Positions 33,913 to 42,356 are shown, counted from the stretch's first letter. The stretch: DNA of 64,000 nt from Christensenella sp964438705 (GCA_964438705.1 CAYTKQ010000009.1:1-64000); one strand, 5' to 3'. Made by a program: numbers and translations. Notes: generated by a model from the sequence alone, not told the origin.

Positions 33913-34560
33913 TTACATAAACAGACCAAAGAACGGCGCATAGACCCCAAAGATCAGCCAATTTGTGAACGTCCCGAGAATCATTCCAGTGACCCCTGTT
34001 AAGATCAGCGCAAGAAGAATGATAAAACCGTAGCGCTGCAGCACATTCACGACTCCCTGCGCTTTGTAGGGCAGAAAGCTGCTTAGGAACTGGAAGCCAT
34101 CCAGCGGCGGAATGGGCAGAATGTTGAAGATGCCCAGAGTGATGTTGAGCGTCACGATGGGCAGCATGATGTTTTGGAAAATATCGTTTTGGAAGCCCAG
34201 CTTATAGAAAACAATGAAATAGATTCCAAAAGCAATGAACGACATGATGAAATTCGCGATGATGCCCGCAAGCGACACGATGATATTATCGCGTTTTCCG
34301 TGCTTGAAATTGCGCGAATTGACAGGCACAGGTTTGGCCCAGCCAAAACGGAACAAAAACAGGCAGATCGTACCGATGGGGTCAAGATGCTTGACCGGAT
34401 CGAGCGTCATACGCCCCAGATTGCGCGCTGTGGGATCGCCGCATTTATAGGCCGCGTATGCATGCGCGTATTCGTGAACCGAAAGCGCCAGCAGCACCGC
34501 CGGAATGCTGTATAAAAGCCCCATCCAAAAATTTGGGTCTGTAAAATTGTAAAAACTCAT
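33913..34560 (-). CDS. Site-2 protease family (M50) membrane metalloprotease
   Basis: A 215-residue polytopic membrane protein with the zinc motif HEYAH near residue 30 and the downstream zinc-ligand motif NILPIPPLDGFQ near 145, flanked by about five to six hydrophobic helices. It belongs to the short S2P/M50 group (YwhC-like) without PDZ domain. In many Firmicutes a gene of this family stands beside scpA, as here (9-nt gap). Its substrate is unknown; intramembrane cleavage of a regulator is the family role. Confidence 0.92.
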   Translation of the reverse strand: MSFYNFTDPNFWMGLLYSIPAVLLALSVHEYAHAYAAYKCGDPTARNLGRMTLDPVKHLDPIGTICLFLFRFGWAKPVPVNSRNFKHGKRDNIIVSLAGIIANFIMSFIAFGIYFIVFYKLGFQNDIFQNIMLPIVTLNITLGIFNILPIPPLDGFQFLSSFLPYKAQGVVNVLQRYGFIILLALILTGVTGMILGTFTNWLIFGVYAPFFGLFM

Positions 34561-34628
34561 GTATCAATAACCTCTCGTTTATCAGTGTATATGTTAACTA
34601 TAAACCCAACGCACATTCTTTACACGGT

Positions 34629-35444
34629 TTATAACCGCGCAAGGAAGCCGTCCACCAATGCACACATTTTTGAGGCGACCATCTTGCCCGCCTCGAGCAC
34701 TTCTTCCATTGTGAGCGCGTGTTTTGCAACGCCCGCCGCAAGATTGCTGATGCAGGAGATCGCGACCGTTTCCGCTTTTGCATGGGACGCAGCGACCACC
34801 TCGTGCACGGTCGACATGCCCACCGCGTCCGCACCCAAAACGCGCAGTGCGCGAATCTCTGCCGGGGTTTCGTAGGAAGGCCCTACCATATATCCATAAA
34901 CGCCATGGCGTAAGGAGATATCGTTTTTCGCCGCCACTTCGTCCAACAATTGATTGAGGCGCGCAGAATAGGCAAAGGACATATCGGGAAAACGCGGGCC
35001 AAGCTCGTCGATGTTGGGCCCGGTGAGCGCGTTGTTTGCCGAAAAATTGATGTGATCTGTGATGACCATCAAATCGCCGGCTGAAAAATCGGTGTTAATG
35101 CCGCCTGCCGCGTTGGTCAGAACGACATATTTTGCGCCAAGCATGAGCAGAGTGCGCAGTGGCACGACGGTTTCCGCGGCACGATAACCTTCATAGCAGT
35201 GGAAGCGCCCTGAGAGCAACGCAATCTTTTTTCCCGCTTTGCAGCCAAGCGTCAGCTTGCCCGCGTGACCGGGCGCGGTCGATACCGGGAACCCCGGAAT
35301 ATCGGCATAATTGAATTCCGCTTCAATCTGGTCGATGGTATTGCCGTAATCGCCAAGACCGGAGCCCAATACAATGACGACCTCCGGTCGGAATCTCGTG
35401 TTTGATTCAATGTAGTTTTTTGCAATGGTCAGACGTTCTTTCAT
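34629..35444 (-). CDS. punA: Purine-nucleoside phosphorylase (type I, PunA-like)
   Basis: Phosphorolysis of inosine and guanosine to base plus ribose-1-phosphate. The 271-residue product is of the trimeric NP-I class, with VIVLGSGLGDYG at the phosphate site, APGHAGKLTLG, FHCYEGY, LTNAAGGIN, GPSYETPAEIRALRVLGADAVGMSTVHE and the C-terminal SNLAAGV. It begins 15 nt after the stop of the Spo0A-like gene, so it may be cotranscribed with the recN block. Confidence 0.95.
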   Translation of the reverse strand: MKERLTIAKNYIESNTRFRPEVVIVLGSGLGDYGNTIDQIEAEFNYADIPGFPVSTAPGHAGKLTLGCKAGKKIALLSGRFHCYEGYRAAETVVPLRTLLMLGAKYVVLTNAAGGINTDFSAGDLMVITDHINFSANNALTGPNIDELGPRFPDMSFAYSARLNQLLDEVAAKNDISLRHGVYGYMVGPSYETPAEIRALRVLGADAVGMSTVHEVVAASHAKAETVAISCISNLAAGVAKHALTMEEVLEAGKMVASKMCALVDGFLARL

Positions 35445-35459
35445 TTGTTTGTTCCCTTC

Positions 35460-36206
35460 TTATTCGTGATGAGCCAGCAGCTTCTCGCTGAGTGCCGCGA
35501 TAAATTCGCTGTTTGTCGGCTTTCCTTTATCCGAGCTGATGGAATAGCCAAAATATTCGTAGAACGCATCCGGATCGCCCCTTGAGGCCGCCGTTTCGAT
35601 TGCGTGTCGGATGTTTCTCTCCACGCATTTATCCGTCGAATGGTATTTTCGTGCAAGCGGCTCATATACGTTCACGCTCAGCGGGCGCATCTTCCGCTGA
35701 TCATCACAAACGATCTGCAATGCTTCTTTTAAAAATTTATAGCCTTTGAGATTGACTGGAATCCCAAGCCTTTTCAGCGCAACGGATATTCTTCCGGCGA
35801 GAAATTGATCGTAATCCGGCATTGGAGCACGCATTTTTTCATGCATATCCGCAGCTTCGAGCAGCCTCTTTAAAAATACATCTTTGATATATGGCTTAAC
35901 GAACACATATCCCGCTTCCAGCTCGAAGGACTTTTTGATGATCAATTTCTGATTCATGGATGTCAGAACGATCTTGACAACATTCTTATCCGGAAGCATG
36001 TGTTCCATGAGCGCAAACCCGTCATACCCCGGCAATATCGCCTCTACCAAAACAAGATCGGGCTTGTGCGCGTCGTAAAGCGCAAGTCCTTCCTCACCAT
36101 TCGTTGTGCCTACAAAGGAATCAGACACATCCTCCAGCATATCTTTGATTTGATCTATGTAATCGTTGCTCTGCTCGACGATCAATGTACATCTGAATCT
36201 TGTCAA
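35460..36206 (-). CDS. spo0A: Spo0A-like response regulator with non-canonical receiver
   Basis: In spore formers Spo0A is the master regulator activated by Asp phosphorylation. Here the C-terminal DNA-binding domain (about 140-248) is clearly Spo0A: GIPVNLKGYKFLKEAL, the recognition region CVERNIRHAIETAASRG, and FGYSISSDKGKPTNSEFIA. The receiver (1-120) keeps T82 and K104, but the phospho-acceptor position is E55 (PDLVLVEAILPGYDG; codon GAG at 36042-36044), and the acidic pair is reduced to E11-Q12. The start is a TTG at 36206, 6 nt after GGAGG; it gives 248 residues, somewhat shorter than Bacillus Spo0A. The gene starts 13 nt beyond the recN stop, and spoIVB, usually between them, is absent. 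A phosphorylation-independent regulator, or a Spo0A kept for non-sporulation roles, is inferred. Confidence 0.88.
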   Translation of the reverse strand: MTRFRCTLIVEQSNDYIDQIKDMLEDVSDSFVGTTNGEEGLALYDAHKPDLVLVEAILPGYDGFALMEHMLPDKNVVKIVLTSMNQKLIIKKSFELEAGYVFVKPYIKDVFLKRLLEAADMHEKMRAPMPDYDQFLAGRISVALKRLGIPVNLKGYKFLKEALQIVCDDQRKMRPLSVNVYEPLARKYHSTDKCVERNIRHAIETAASRGDPDAFYEYFGYSISSDKGKPTNSEFIAALSEKLLAHHE

Positions 36207-36219
36207 AGCAAACCTCCGC

Positions 36220-37929
36220 TCAAATTCCGGACACCTTTTTGATTCCCTGCGCATTTTGACGCAGTTCCTCCGCATATTGGCGTGAGCTGTCCGTTTCGAT
36301 CCCGCCTGCAAGCCGCGCAATTTCGTCTATGGCTTCATCTTCACTAAGACGGGACACCGTCGTATTTGTTTCTCCGTGGTCCGTATGCTTGCGAATCAAA
36401 AAATTCGCATCCGCCATCGCGGCGATCTGGGGTAGATGCGTTACGCAAATCACTTGACGTACACGCGCAATCGACGCCATTTTTTCTGAAACGACGAGCG
36501 CCATTTTTCCACTGATGCCCGTATCAATTTCATCAAATATCATAGTAGAAATGTCGTCTATTCCTGCCGATATATTTTTGAATGCCAGCATGATGCGCGA
36601 TATTTCGCCGCCGGAAGCCGTTTTCTGAAGGGGTTTTAAGGGTTCTCCAACATTGACTGAGATATAAAACTCCATTTCATCGATACCTTCCAGATGAAAC
36701 ACCGTTTCTTCGCACGCGGGCAATGGCGCAAATCGGGCCTCGAAGCAAGCATTGGGCATGCCCAGATCGTTGCATTCCTTCAAAATTCTCTTTGAAAGCG
36801 CCTGTGCCGCGCGCTTACGTATATCCGACAGGCAAACATATTCGGCGTACAGCTCCTGTTTGAGCCTCGTGATCTCCTTTTGCAGGCGTTCCGCCTCCGC
36901 ATCCGCGTTTTCAAGGGCCTGAAGTTTTTGCTCCGCTTGTTCGCAATAAGAAAGAATTTCTTCCTCGGTACTTCCATATTTGCGCTTCAACGCGTTTAGC
37001 ACATCGATACGTTCCTCAATTTCCATCTGCCGCTGTTCGTCAAAAACGACGCGATCCGCTTGTGTGCGCAAATCGTGCGCGCATTCCTCGATTGCGTAAG
37101 CGCTCTCGTTCAAACGCTCTGCCAACGCTTCGTATTCCTGATCAAACGTCGCAATACGGCTTAATGCGAGTGCCGCATCCTGCACCAGTGCCAACGCGCT
37201 GCCGCCTTCCTCTCCGCCAAGATAGAGCTCTGCATAACCGAGCGAAAGCGCCTGCGCGATCTCTTGCGCGTTCTTGAGCTTTTCACGCTCTGCTTTCAGC
37301 CCATCCACTTCCCCGGGGCAAATTTGTGCGTCAGTAATCTCACGAATCTGAAAAGACAAAAGATCGATGGTGCGCATGCGCTCCTTTTCATCTCCACCCG
37401 TTTCCTTTAGGCACGATTCCGCATTTTTAAGTTCCTGATACAAAACCGATATCCGTTCCTTACGCGGGGCAGACTCTTTCCTGCAAAAGTTGTCGATAAG
37501 CAGGATATGATTTTTCGCATACAAAAGCGCCTGATGCTCGTGCTGCCCATGCAGATCAACAAGCTTGTCCGTCAGTTCCTTTAAGGTGGCAAGGTTGACG
37601 ATCGTACCGTTGATGCGGCACACGTTTTTACCGCTGATCGATATATCGCGTGAGAGAAGCAATTCCTCCTCCTCTTCCAGCTCGTTTTGTTCGAAAAAGT
37701 CTTTCAGCAGTGCAGGGTCAATTTTCAAAACCGCCTCCACGTGCGCCTTTTCCTTCCCGCTGCGAATGAGCTCCCTGTCCGCACGCTCACCGAGCAGAAG
37801 GTTCATGGAATCCACCACGATGGATTTCCCCGCGCCTGTTTCACCCGAAAGCACATTAAGCCCTTCTAAAAACTCTATATTCAACTCGTCTATTAAGGCG
37901 ATATTTTTCACCGTCAGACTTTGTATCAT
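36220..37929 (-). CDS. recN: DNA repair protein RecN
   Basis: SMC-like ATPase that gathers DNA ends in double-strand break repair. The 569-residue product has Walker A in VLSGETGAGKSIVVDSM, a long coiled coil (about 150-380), a C-terminal ABC signature SGGEISRIMLA, and Walker B MIFDEIDTGISGKMA. It follows argR by 14 nt, in the order tlyA-nadK-argR-recN-spo0A seen in many endospore-forming Firmicutes. Confidence 0.97.
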   Translation of the reverse strand: MIQSLTVKNIALIDELNIEFLEGLNVLSGETGAGKSIVVDSMNLLLGERADRELIRSGKEKAHVEAVLKIDPALLKDFFEQNELEEEEELLLSRDISISGKNVCRINGTIVNLATLKELTDKLVDLHGQHEHQALLYAKNHILLIDNFCRKESAPRKERISVLYQELKNAESCLKETGGDEKERMRTIDLLSFQIREITDAQICPGEVDGLKAEREKLKNAQEIAQALSLGYAELYLGGEEGGSALALVQDAALALSRIATFDQEYEALAERLNESAYAIEECAHDLRTQADRVVFDEQRQMEIEERIDVLNALKRKYGSTEEEILSYCEQAEQKLQALENADAEAERLQKEITRLKQELYAEYVCLSDIRKRAAQALSKRILKECNDLGMPNACFEARFAPLPACEETVFHLEGIDEMEFYISVNVGEPLKPLQKTASGGEISRIMLAFKNISAGIDDISTMIFDEIDTGISGKMALVVSEKMASIARVRQVICVTHLPQIAAMADANFLIRKHTDHGETNTTVSRLSEDEAIDEIARLAGGIETDSSRQYAEELRQNAQGIKKVSGI

Positions 37930-37943
37930 CTTTGTTCACTTTC

Positions 37944-38396
37944 CTACTTACTGATCATTTTGGAGAGGCGTTCTACCAATTCCTCTGCCGTCTGTTCGGA
38001 CGAGGTCGCCACAAAAATTGTATTATCGCCCGCGAGCGTGCCGATCGCGCCATTGTAATGAAGATTATCAACCACCTCGGCAGCGGCGTTCGCGCTCCCG
38101 GAAAGCGTTTTGATGACGACCAGATTCATCGCGGTTTCGATGGAAAGCACCGTATCCCGAAAGATGCGCATCATGATATCCATATCGTTGCCTTTGGATT
38201 TTTTATTTACCGCATATTTATACGCGCCCGTGGAGGATTGCGCCTTGATGAGATGCAGCTCCTTGATGTCACGCGAGATGGTGGCCTGCGTCACTTTATA
38301 GCCGGCTTCGTTCAGGTGGGAAACGAGTTCCTCCTGCGTTTCCACCTCGTTGTTTTCGATGATCTCCAGAATTTTGTTCTGTCTTTTCGATTTCAT
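37944..38396 (-). CDS. argR: Arginine repressor ArgR/AhrC
   Basis: Arginine-responsive hexameric regulator of arginine synthesis and catabolism. The 150-residue product has an N-terminal winged helix (QEELVSHLNEAGYKVTQATISRDIKEL) and a C-terminal arginine-binding trimerisation domain with GTLAGDNTIFVA. The ATG follows AGGAG at 8 nt. It lies 11 nt after nadK. No arginine genes are in the window; the position is the conserved one before recN. Confidence 0.96.
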   Translation of the reverse strand: MKSKRQNKILEIIENNEVETQEELVSHLNEAGYKVTQATISRDIKELHLIKAQSSTGAYKYAVNKKSKGNDMDIMMRIFRDTVLSIETAMNLVVIKTLSGSANAAAEVVDNLHYNGAIGTLAGDNTIFVATSSEQTAEELVERLSKMISK

Positions 38397-38407
38397 TGCA
38401 AAAACTC

Positions 38408-39250
38408 CTATTTTTTAGTGACGCTCCATTGAGCCAGCTTGTCTTTGAGCTGCGGAAAAAAGGTGTCATCTGTCAGGCGCAAAAAACGGGCAATCAATCC
38501 CGAACTGCGGATTTCGATGCAATCTGTTTCCTCAAGCTGCCCCCATTCTTGCCCGTCGGCGGAAAACGTAACGTGCTCCTGCCCTGCGCGTGGCTGCACG
38601 GAAATGACATCATTATATTTTGTGACGATGCTTCGCGCATACAGGGAGTGAGGGCACATGGGCGTGATCAAGATACAGTTTACGTTGGGCGCGATCACCG
38701 GCCCGCCCGCTGAAAGCGAATAGGCAGTGGACCCTGTGGGCGTAGCGACGATCAGGCCGTCGCCGTTATAGTGCTCCGCAAGCGTTCCGTTGATGTATAG
38801 ATCAAGCTGCACCATACGGGTACGGTTTTCCTTTGTGATGATGAAATCATTCAGAGCAATAAAGGAGTGTCCCGTACCGTTGATTTTTGCCTCAAGCATC
38901 ATGCGTTCGTCGATCACATAATCCTTGTTGCGGAGGTGATCGACCATACGAGAGATGTCGTTTGGATTCAACTCGCTCATGAAGCCGAGATGCCCAAGAT
39001 TCACGCCAATCAGAGGAATATGCCGCGAGACATACTTGCGCGCCGCACGCAGGATGGTGCCGTCTCCCCCCAAAATAAAAAGCGCATCCGCATCCTTTGC
39101 GTCCGTATAATCGCCGATTCCCAGAAACGTCGCGGTGTCTTCATCATAACAAACGGTGCAATCTGCATCCTCAAGCACTTCGACCAGGGCCCTCGTTGCT
39201 TCACGCCCCGGGTCCTTGTCTGCATTTGTATAGATTCCAAGCTTTAGCAT
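38408..39250 (-). CDS. nadK: NAD kinase
   Basis: Phosphorylates NAD to NADP. The 280-residue product has the hallmark GGDGTILRAAR, GVNLGHLGFMSE, NGDGLIVATPTGSTAYSLSAGGP and a C-terminal beta domain with ITPMCPHSL. Together with tlyA and argR-recN it forms the conserved block found after dxs in many Firmicutes. Ribosome binding region GGGAGAG. Confidence 0.96.
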   Translation of the reverse strand: MLKLGIYTNADKDPGREATRALVEVLEDADCTVCYDEDTATFLGIGDYTDAKDADALFILGGDGTILRAARKYVSRHIPLIGVNLGHLGFMSELNPNDISRMVDHLRNKDYVIDERMMLEAKINGTGHSFIALNDFIITKENRTRMVQLDLYINGTLAEHYNGDGLIVATPTGSTAYSLSAGGPVIAPNVNCILITPMCPHSLYARSIVTKYNDVISVQPRAGQEHVTFSADGQEWGQLEETDCIEIRSSGLIARFLRLTDDTFFPQLKDKLAQWSVTKK

Positions 39251-39310
39251 TGCTCTCTCCCGTTTCTGTACATTAATTTATTATACACTAGAAATGAATA
39301 GCCATACAAG

Positions 39311-40096
39311 TCAATTTAATTCCTGATGGGAAGCTGACACAATGGCACTGATGTGCATTTCATTTTCCGCGGGTTCCGTCTTGAAATACGCCAGATATTC
39401 AATGTTGCCATTTGGCCCTTTGATGGGTGAATAGGTAAGCCCATGCAAAAACAATCTGTTTTCTTGCGCGTGCTCAATTGTTTTGATGATGACGTCTTCA
39501 TGGACCGCAGCATCGCGTACCACGCCCTTTTTTCCAACGTGTTCCCGCCCCGCTTCAAACTGCGGTTTGATGAGCGTGACCGCCTCCATATGATCGCCCG
39601 CCACGCGAAGCATCGCCGGGAAAATCAACTTCAGGGAAATAAACGAAACGTCCACGGTAATGAAATCAACGGACTTCTCCTGCATTTCCAAATAGCGCGC
39701 ATTGGTTCGCTCCATCAGCTTCACGCGTCCGTCGTTGCGCAGGCCCCAGTCGAACTGACCATATCCCACATCTACCGCGTATACAAACGCTGCGCCGTTT
39801 TTCAGCATGCAATCTGTAAAGCCGCCGGTGGAAGCCCCGATGTCCATGCATACCTTGTTATATACGTTAAGATCAAAGGCGTTCATCGCCTTTTCAAGCT
39901 TTAAGCCGCCTCGGCTCACGTAGGGGCAGTCATCCGTTCCGACTTCAATTTCAACATCCTCTTCAAAGGTGTCTGAAGGGCTCTTTACCTGCGTTCCGCC
40001 CGCCTTCACCCCACCCGCGATCACCAGCGTTTTGGCCTTTTCGCGGCTTTTTGCAAACCCTCGCTCGGCAAGCAGAACGTCAATTCTCTTTTTCAC
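39311..40096 (-). CDS. tlyA: TlyA family rRNA 2'-O-methyltransferase / putative hemolysin
   Basis: A 261-residue protein with an N-terminal S4 RNA-binding domain (RIDVLLAERGFAKSREKAKTLVIAG) and a C-terminal FtsJ-like SAM methyltransferase domain, with the motif I MDIGASTGGFTDCMLKNGA and VDVSFISLKLI. Mycobacterial TlyA methylates 16S and 23S rRNA at cytidine 2'-OH; the hemolysin label is historical. The start is GTG at 40096, 7 nt after GGGGGT, overlapping the 3' end of the oapA-like gene by 17 nt, so the two are translationally coupled. Confidence 0.93.
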   Translation of the reverse strand: MKKRIDVLLAERGFAKSREKAKTLVIAGGVKAGGTQVKSPSDTFEEDVEIEVGTDDCPYVSRGGLKLEKAMNAFDLNVYNKVCMDIGASTGGFTDCMLKNGAAFVYAVDVGYGQFDWGLRNDGRVKLMERTNARYLEMQEKSVDFITVDVSFISLKLIFPAMLRVAGDHMEAVTLIKPQFEAGREHVGKKGVVRDAAVHEDVIIKTIEHAQENRLFLHGLTYSPIKGPNGNIEYLAYFKTEPAENEMHISAIVSASHQELN

Positions 40097-40625
40097 GCTT
40101 TTTACCCCCGCTCAAGAAATTCACTGCCGTACCAATCATCAAAACGATATCCCTGTTCTTTTTGAGCGCAACGGATTTCCCCCACGCCTTACCCGCAACA
40201 GTCACCGCCGCAATGAGTGCGGAAATCGCAATGGATATCACAAGGTCGGGAAACGGAAAATTGAAAACCAATGCTTTTAAAGTGATCGCCGCACCTGCCG
40301 CGCCGCTGACAATGCCGCAGATGTCGCCGATTACGTCGTTGCAAAAATTTGATACCACGTCCGCATTTTTCAGCATTTTAAGCGCATAGTGCGCTTTGAT
40401 ATTCTTTTTGGCGGACATAGCGATGAAGGGCGCTTGATCACAGCTCGCGAATGCAACCCCCACGATGTCGAACAATACGCCGACCGCGATCAGCAAAATC
40501 AGGATGCCTACAGAAGCGATCAGCGACAGATTGGAAATAAAATATTCCGCAGCCACGGACACGCCTGCGGAAATAAACAACGTAATAAAAAATATTTTGA
40601 TCGTCCAGTGCTTGATTACCTTCAT
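40080..40625 (-). CDS. oapA: OLE-associated membrane protein OapA
   Basis: A 181-residue membrane protein with four hydrophobic segments (about 9-28, 33-61, 97-118, 126-148) and a basic C-terminal tail. Conserved-looking features are FDIVGVAFASCDQAPF at the end of helix 2, a KNADVVSNFCNDVIGDICGIVSGAAGAA stretch (in two parts) and the KK-rich loops. Such proteins are sometimes annotated loosely as CorB-like transporters. Size, topology and position between the large structured RNA and tlyA match OapA, the protein that binds OLE RNA and holds it at the membrane in Halalkalibacterium (Bacillus) halodurans. It starts 24 nt after the RNA, 5 nt from GAGG, and overlaps tlyA. The identification rests on context and my memory of the family. 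Confidence 0.82.
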   Translation of the reverse strand: MKVIKHWTIKIFFITLFISAGVSVAAEYFISNLSLIASVGILILLIAVGVLFDIVGVAFASCDQAPFIAMSAKKNIKAHYALKMLKNADVVSNFCNDVIGDICGIVSGAAGAAITLKALVFNFPFPDLVISIAISALIAAVTVAGKAWGKSVALKKNRDIVLMIGTAVNFLSGGKKREKEN

Positions 40626-40649
40626 AGGACCCTCATATTTAAAATAATT

Positions 40650-41232
40650 GGTGGTGACAATAAGAGTAGACCTTGCAGTATATGGTCCGGTAGGATTTCC
40701 CCGAGGTCTGCTCCCCGTCGCCGAAAGAAGCGGTTTCCCTTTAAAGTCCCCGGTGCGGTGTTACCACACGCACGACCGGATTGCCTGTTCAAACCACACT
40801 ATAATCCCCTTATTGCCTAAATACAGTCTAGGAGCTTTCCTCAACAGCACAACTCCGGTTTCTAGTCTCTTTTGCCAGCATGGTTTTTTACAGTTGAGCG
40901 CACCGCCGCCCGTACGCAGCGAATGATGCGCAAATTGTCTGTATTTTCCACCATGCCAACTCAAGGCAGGCTACTCTGTACACAGCTTAGTACCGCATAG
41001 CAGGTTCTATCCTGTCCAGTAATGGGTTAAGATACCACCACCGCAACAGGTCTCCGCGAAAGCTGGGTCAACGCCCATATGCCCTTATGGATCGCCCTTC
41101 TTTCTTAACTCCCAGCACCAGCCCCCGACGGGGCGTCAGCGGCCAGCACCAGAAACTTCATCGATGTGCCCTTTAACGGATTTTTAGGCCCGTCTTCGAA
41201 ACCAGCAGTACCGACTAGAATACTGCACCACC
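40650..41232 (-). ncRNA. ole: OLE RNA (ornate, large, extremophilic RNA)
   Basis: A 583-nt stretch without a plausible gene, on the - strand between recA and oapA. The two ends pair perfectly: GGTGGTG at the 5' end (41232-41226) with CACCACC at the 3' end (40656-40650), a closing P1. The next helix near the 5' end is GCAGTA / TACTGC (41226-41221 with 41210-41205). Another clear stem is GCCCC/GGGGC around 41121-41134. A 10-nt sequence CTGGTGCTGG occurs twice (41143-41152 and 41112-41121). OLE RNAs are about 600 nt, occur in extremophilic or anaerobic Firmicutes, and lie directly upstream of oapA near tlyA, argR and recN. They assemble with OapA at the membrane and are linked to tolerance of alcohols, cold and Mg2+ stress. 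Here the RNA begins 13 nt after the recA stop. Confidence 0.85.
41112..41152 (-). repeat. 10-nt direct repeat inside the OLE RNA
   Basis: CTGGTGCTGG (RNA sense) at 41152-41143 and again at 41121-41112, flanking a GCCCC/GGGGC stem. The copies could be duplicated protein-binding strands or alternative pairing partners. Confidence 0.6.
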
Positions 41233-41245
41233 AAAACTTAAATCA

Positions 41246-42334
41246 CTATTTTTTCTCCTTGGTCTCCGGCGTTTCTGCCTGTTCTTTTGCCGGCACCTCA
41301 TCCTGTTCTTTTTCCGGCGCCTCATCCTTGTACTTTCCAAGATTGTAGGCTTTTAGGATGTTTTGCTTGATCTCTTCCATGATTTCCGGATTTGCCATCA
41401 GGAACTGGCGTGCGTTGTCGCGCCCCTGACCGATATGGCTTCCGTTATAGGAGAACCAAGCGCCCGATTTTTCAACCAGCCCGAGCTGCGTTCCAAGATT
41501 CAGCACGCTCGACGGCTCGCTGATGCCCTCTCCATAGTATATCTCAAACTCCGCAATTTTGAAAGGCGGAGCCACTTTGTTTTTGACCACCTTGATACGC
41601 GTTCGGTTGCCGATCATCTGATCTCCCACTTTGATCGTTTCGATCCGGCGGACATCAAGCCGCACCGACGCATAGAACTTGAGCGCCTTACCGCCCGCTG
41701 TCGTTTCAGGGCTGCCAAACATAACGCCGATTTTCTCGCGAAGCTGGTTGATGAACACCGCAACCGTGTTGGTTTTATTGATCGCGCCCGCAAGCTTGCG
41801 AAGGGCCTGCGACATCAGCCTTGCCTGTACGCCAACGGAGGAATCGCCCATCATGCCTTCGATTTCTGATTTTGGAACCAGCGCCGCGACAGAGTCGATG
41901 ACGATGATGTCGATTGCCCCGCTGCGCGTCAGCATGTCCGCAATCTCGAGCGCTTCTTCACCCGTGCTGGGCTGGGATACGTAGAGATTATCAATATCCA
42001 CGCCAAGATTTTTCGCATACACCGGATCGAGCGCATGCTCCGCATCGATAAACGCCGCAGCGCCGCCCATTTTTTGCGTCTCCGCGATCATGTGAAGCGC
42101 CACCGTCGTCTTACCGGAGGATTCCGGGCCGTATACCTCGATGATCCTGCCGCGCGGGATTCCGCCGATGCCGAGCGCGACATCGAGCTCTAAACATCCC
42201 GTTGGGATGGCCTCAATGTTCATATTCTTTGCGGCTTCACCCAGCTTCATTACCGCACCCTTACCAAACTGCTTTTCAATTTGAGACAACGCGACATCCA
42301 ATGCCTTTTCTTTGTTATCCACACTACTTGCCAT
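41246..42334 (-). CDS. recA: Recombinase RecA
   Basis: ATP-dependent strand-exchange protein and SOS co-protease. The 362-residue product has Walker A GPESSGKTT, the MAW-type VDIDNLYVSQPSTGEEALEI region, Walker B VDSVAALVPK, the L1/L2 loops (GVQARLMSQALRKL; INQLREKIGVMFGSPETT), and an acidic/lysine-rich C-terminal tail. No terminator follows: the OLE RNA begins 13 nt after the TAG stop. pgsA and rimO lie upstream on the same strand (22-nt gap to pgsA), a common pgsA-recA order. No LexA-type box was recognised in the short gap. Confidence 0.98.
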   Translation of the reverse strand: MASSVDNKEKALDVALSQIEKQFGKGAVMKLGEAAKNMNIEAIPTGCLELDVALGIGGIPRGRIIEVYGPESSGKTTVALHMIAETQKMGGAAAFIDAEHALDPVYAKNLGVDIDNLYVSQPSTGEEALEIADMLTRSGAIDIIVIDSVAALVPKSEIEGMMGDSSVGVQARLMSQALRKLAGAINKTNTVAVFINQLREKIGVMFGSPETTAGGKALKFYASVRLDVRRIETIKVGDQMIGNRTRIKVVKNKVAPPFKIAEFEIYYGEGISEPSSVLNLGTQLGLVEKSGAWFSYNGSHIGQGRDNARQFLMANPEIMEEIKQNILKAYNLGKYKDEAPEKEQDEVPAKEQAETPETKEKK

Positions 42335-42356
42335 TACCTGTTTCCTCTTTCTAAAA

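Noticed and set aside
40761..40964. Small open frames inside 40650-41232
   Set aside because: Short, without ribosome binding sites or homology; they overlap the structured RNA.
40650..41232. Group II intron, tmRNA or RNase P RNA as explanation of the large gene-free region
   Set aside because: No GTGYG 5' end or domain V, no tRNA-like ends with a tag frame, and no RNase P conserved core were seen; OLE fits better by size, closing helix and neighbours.
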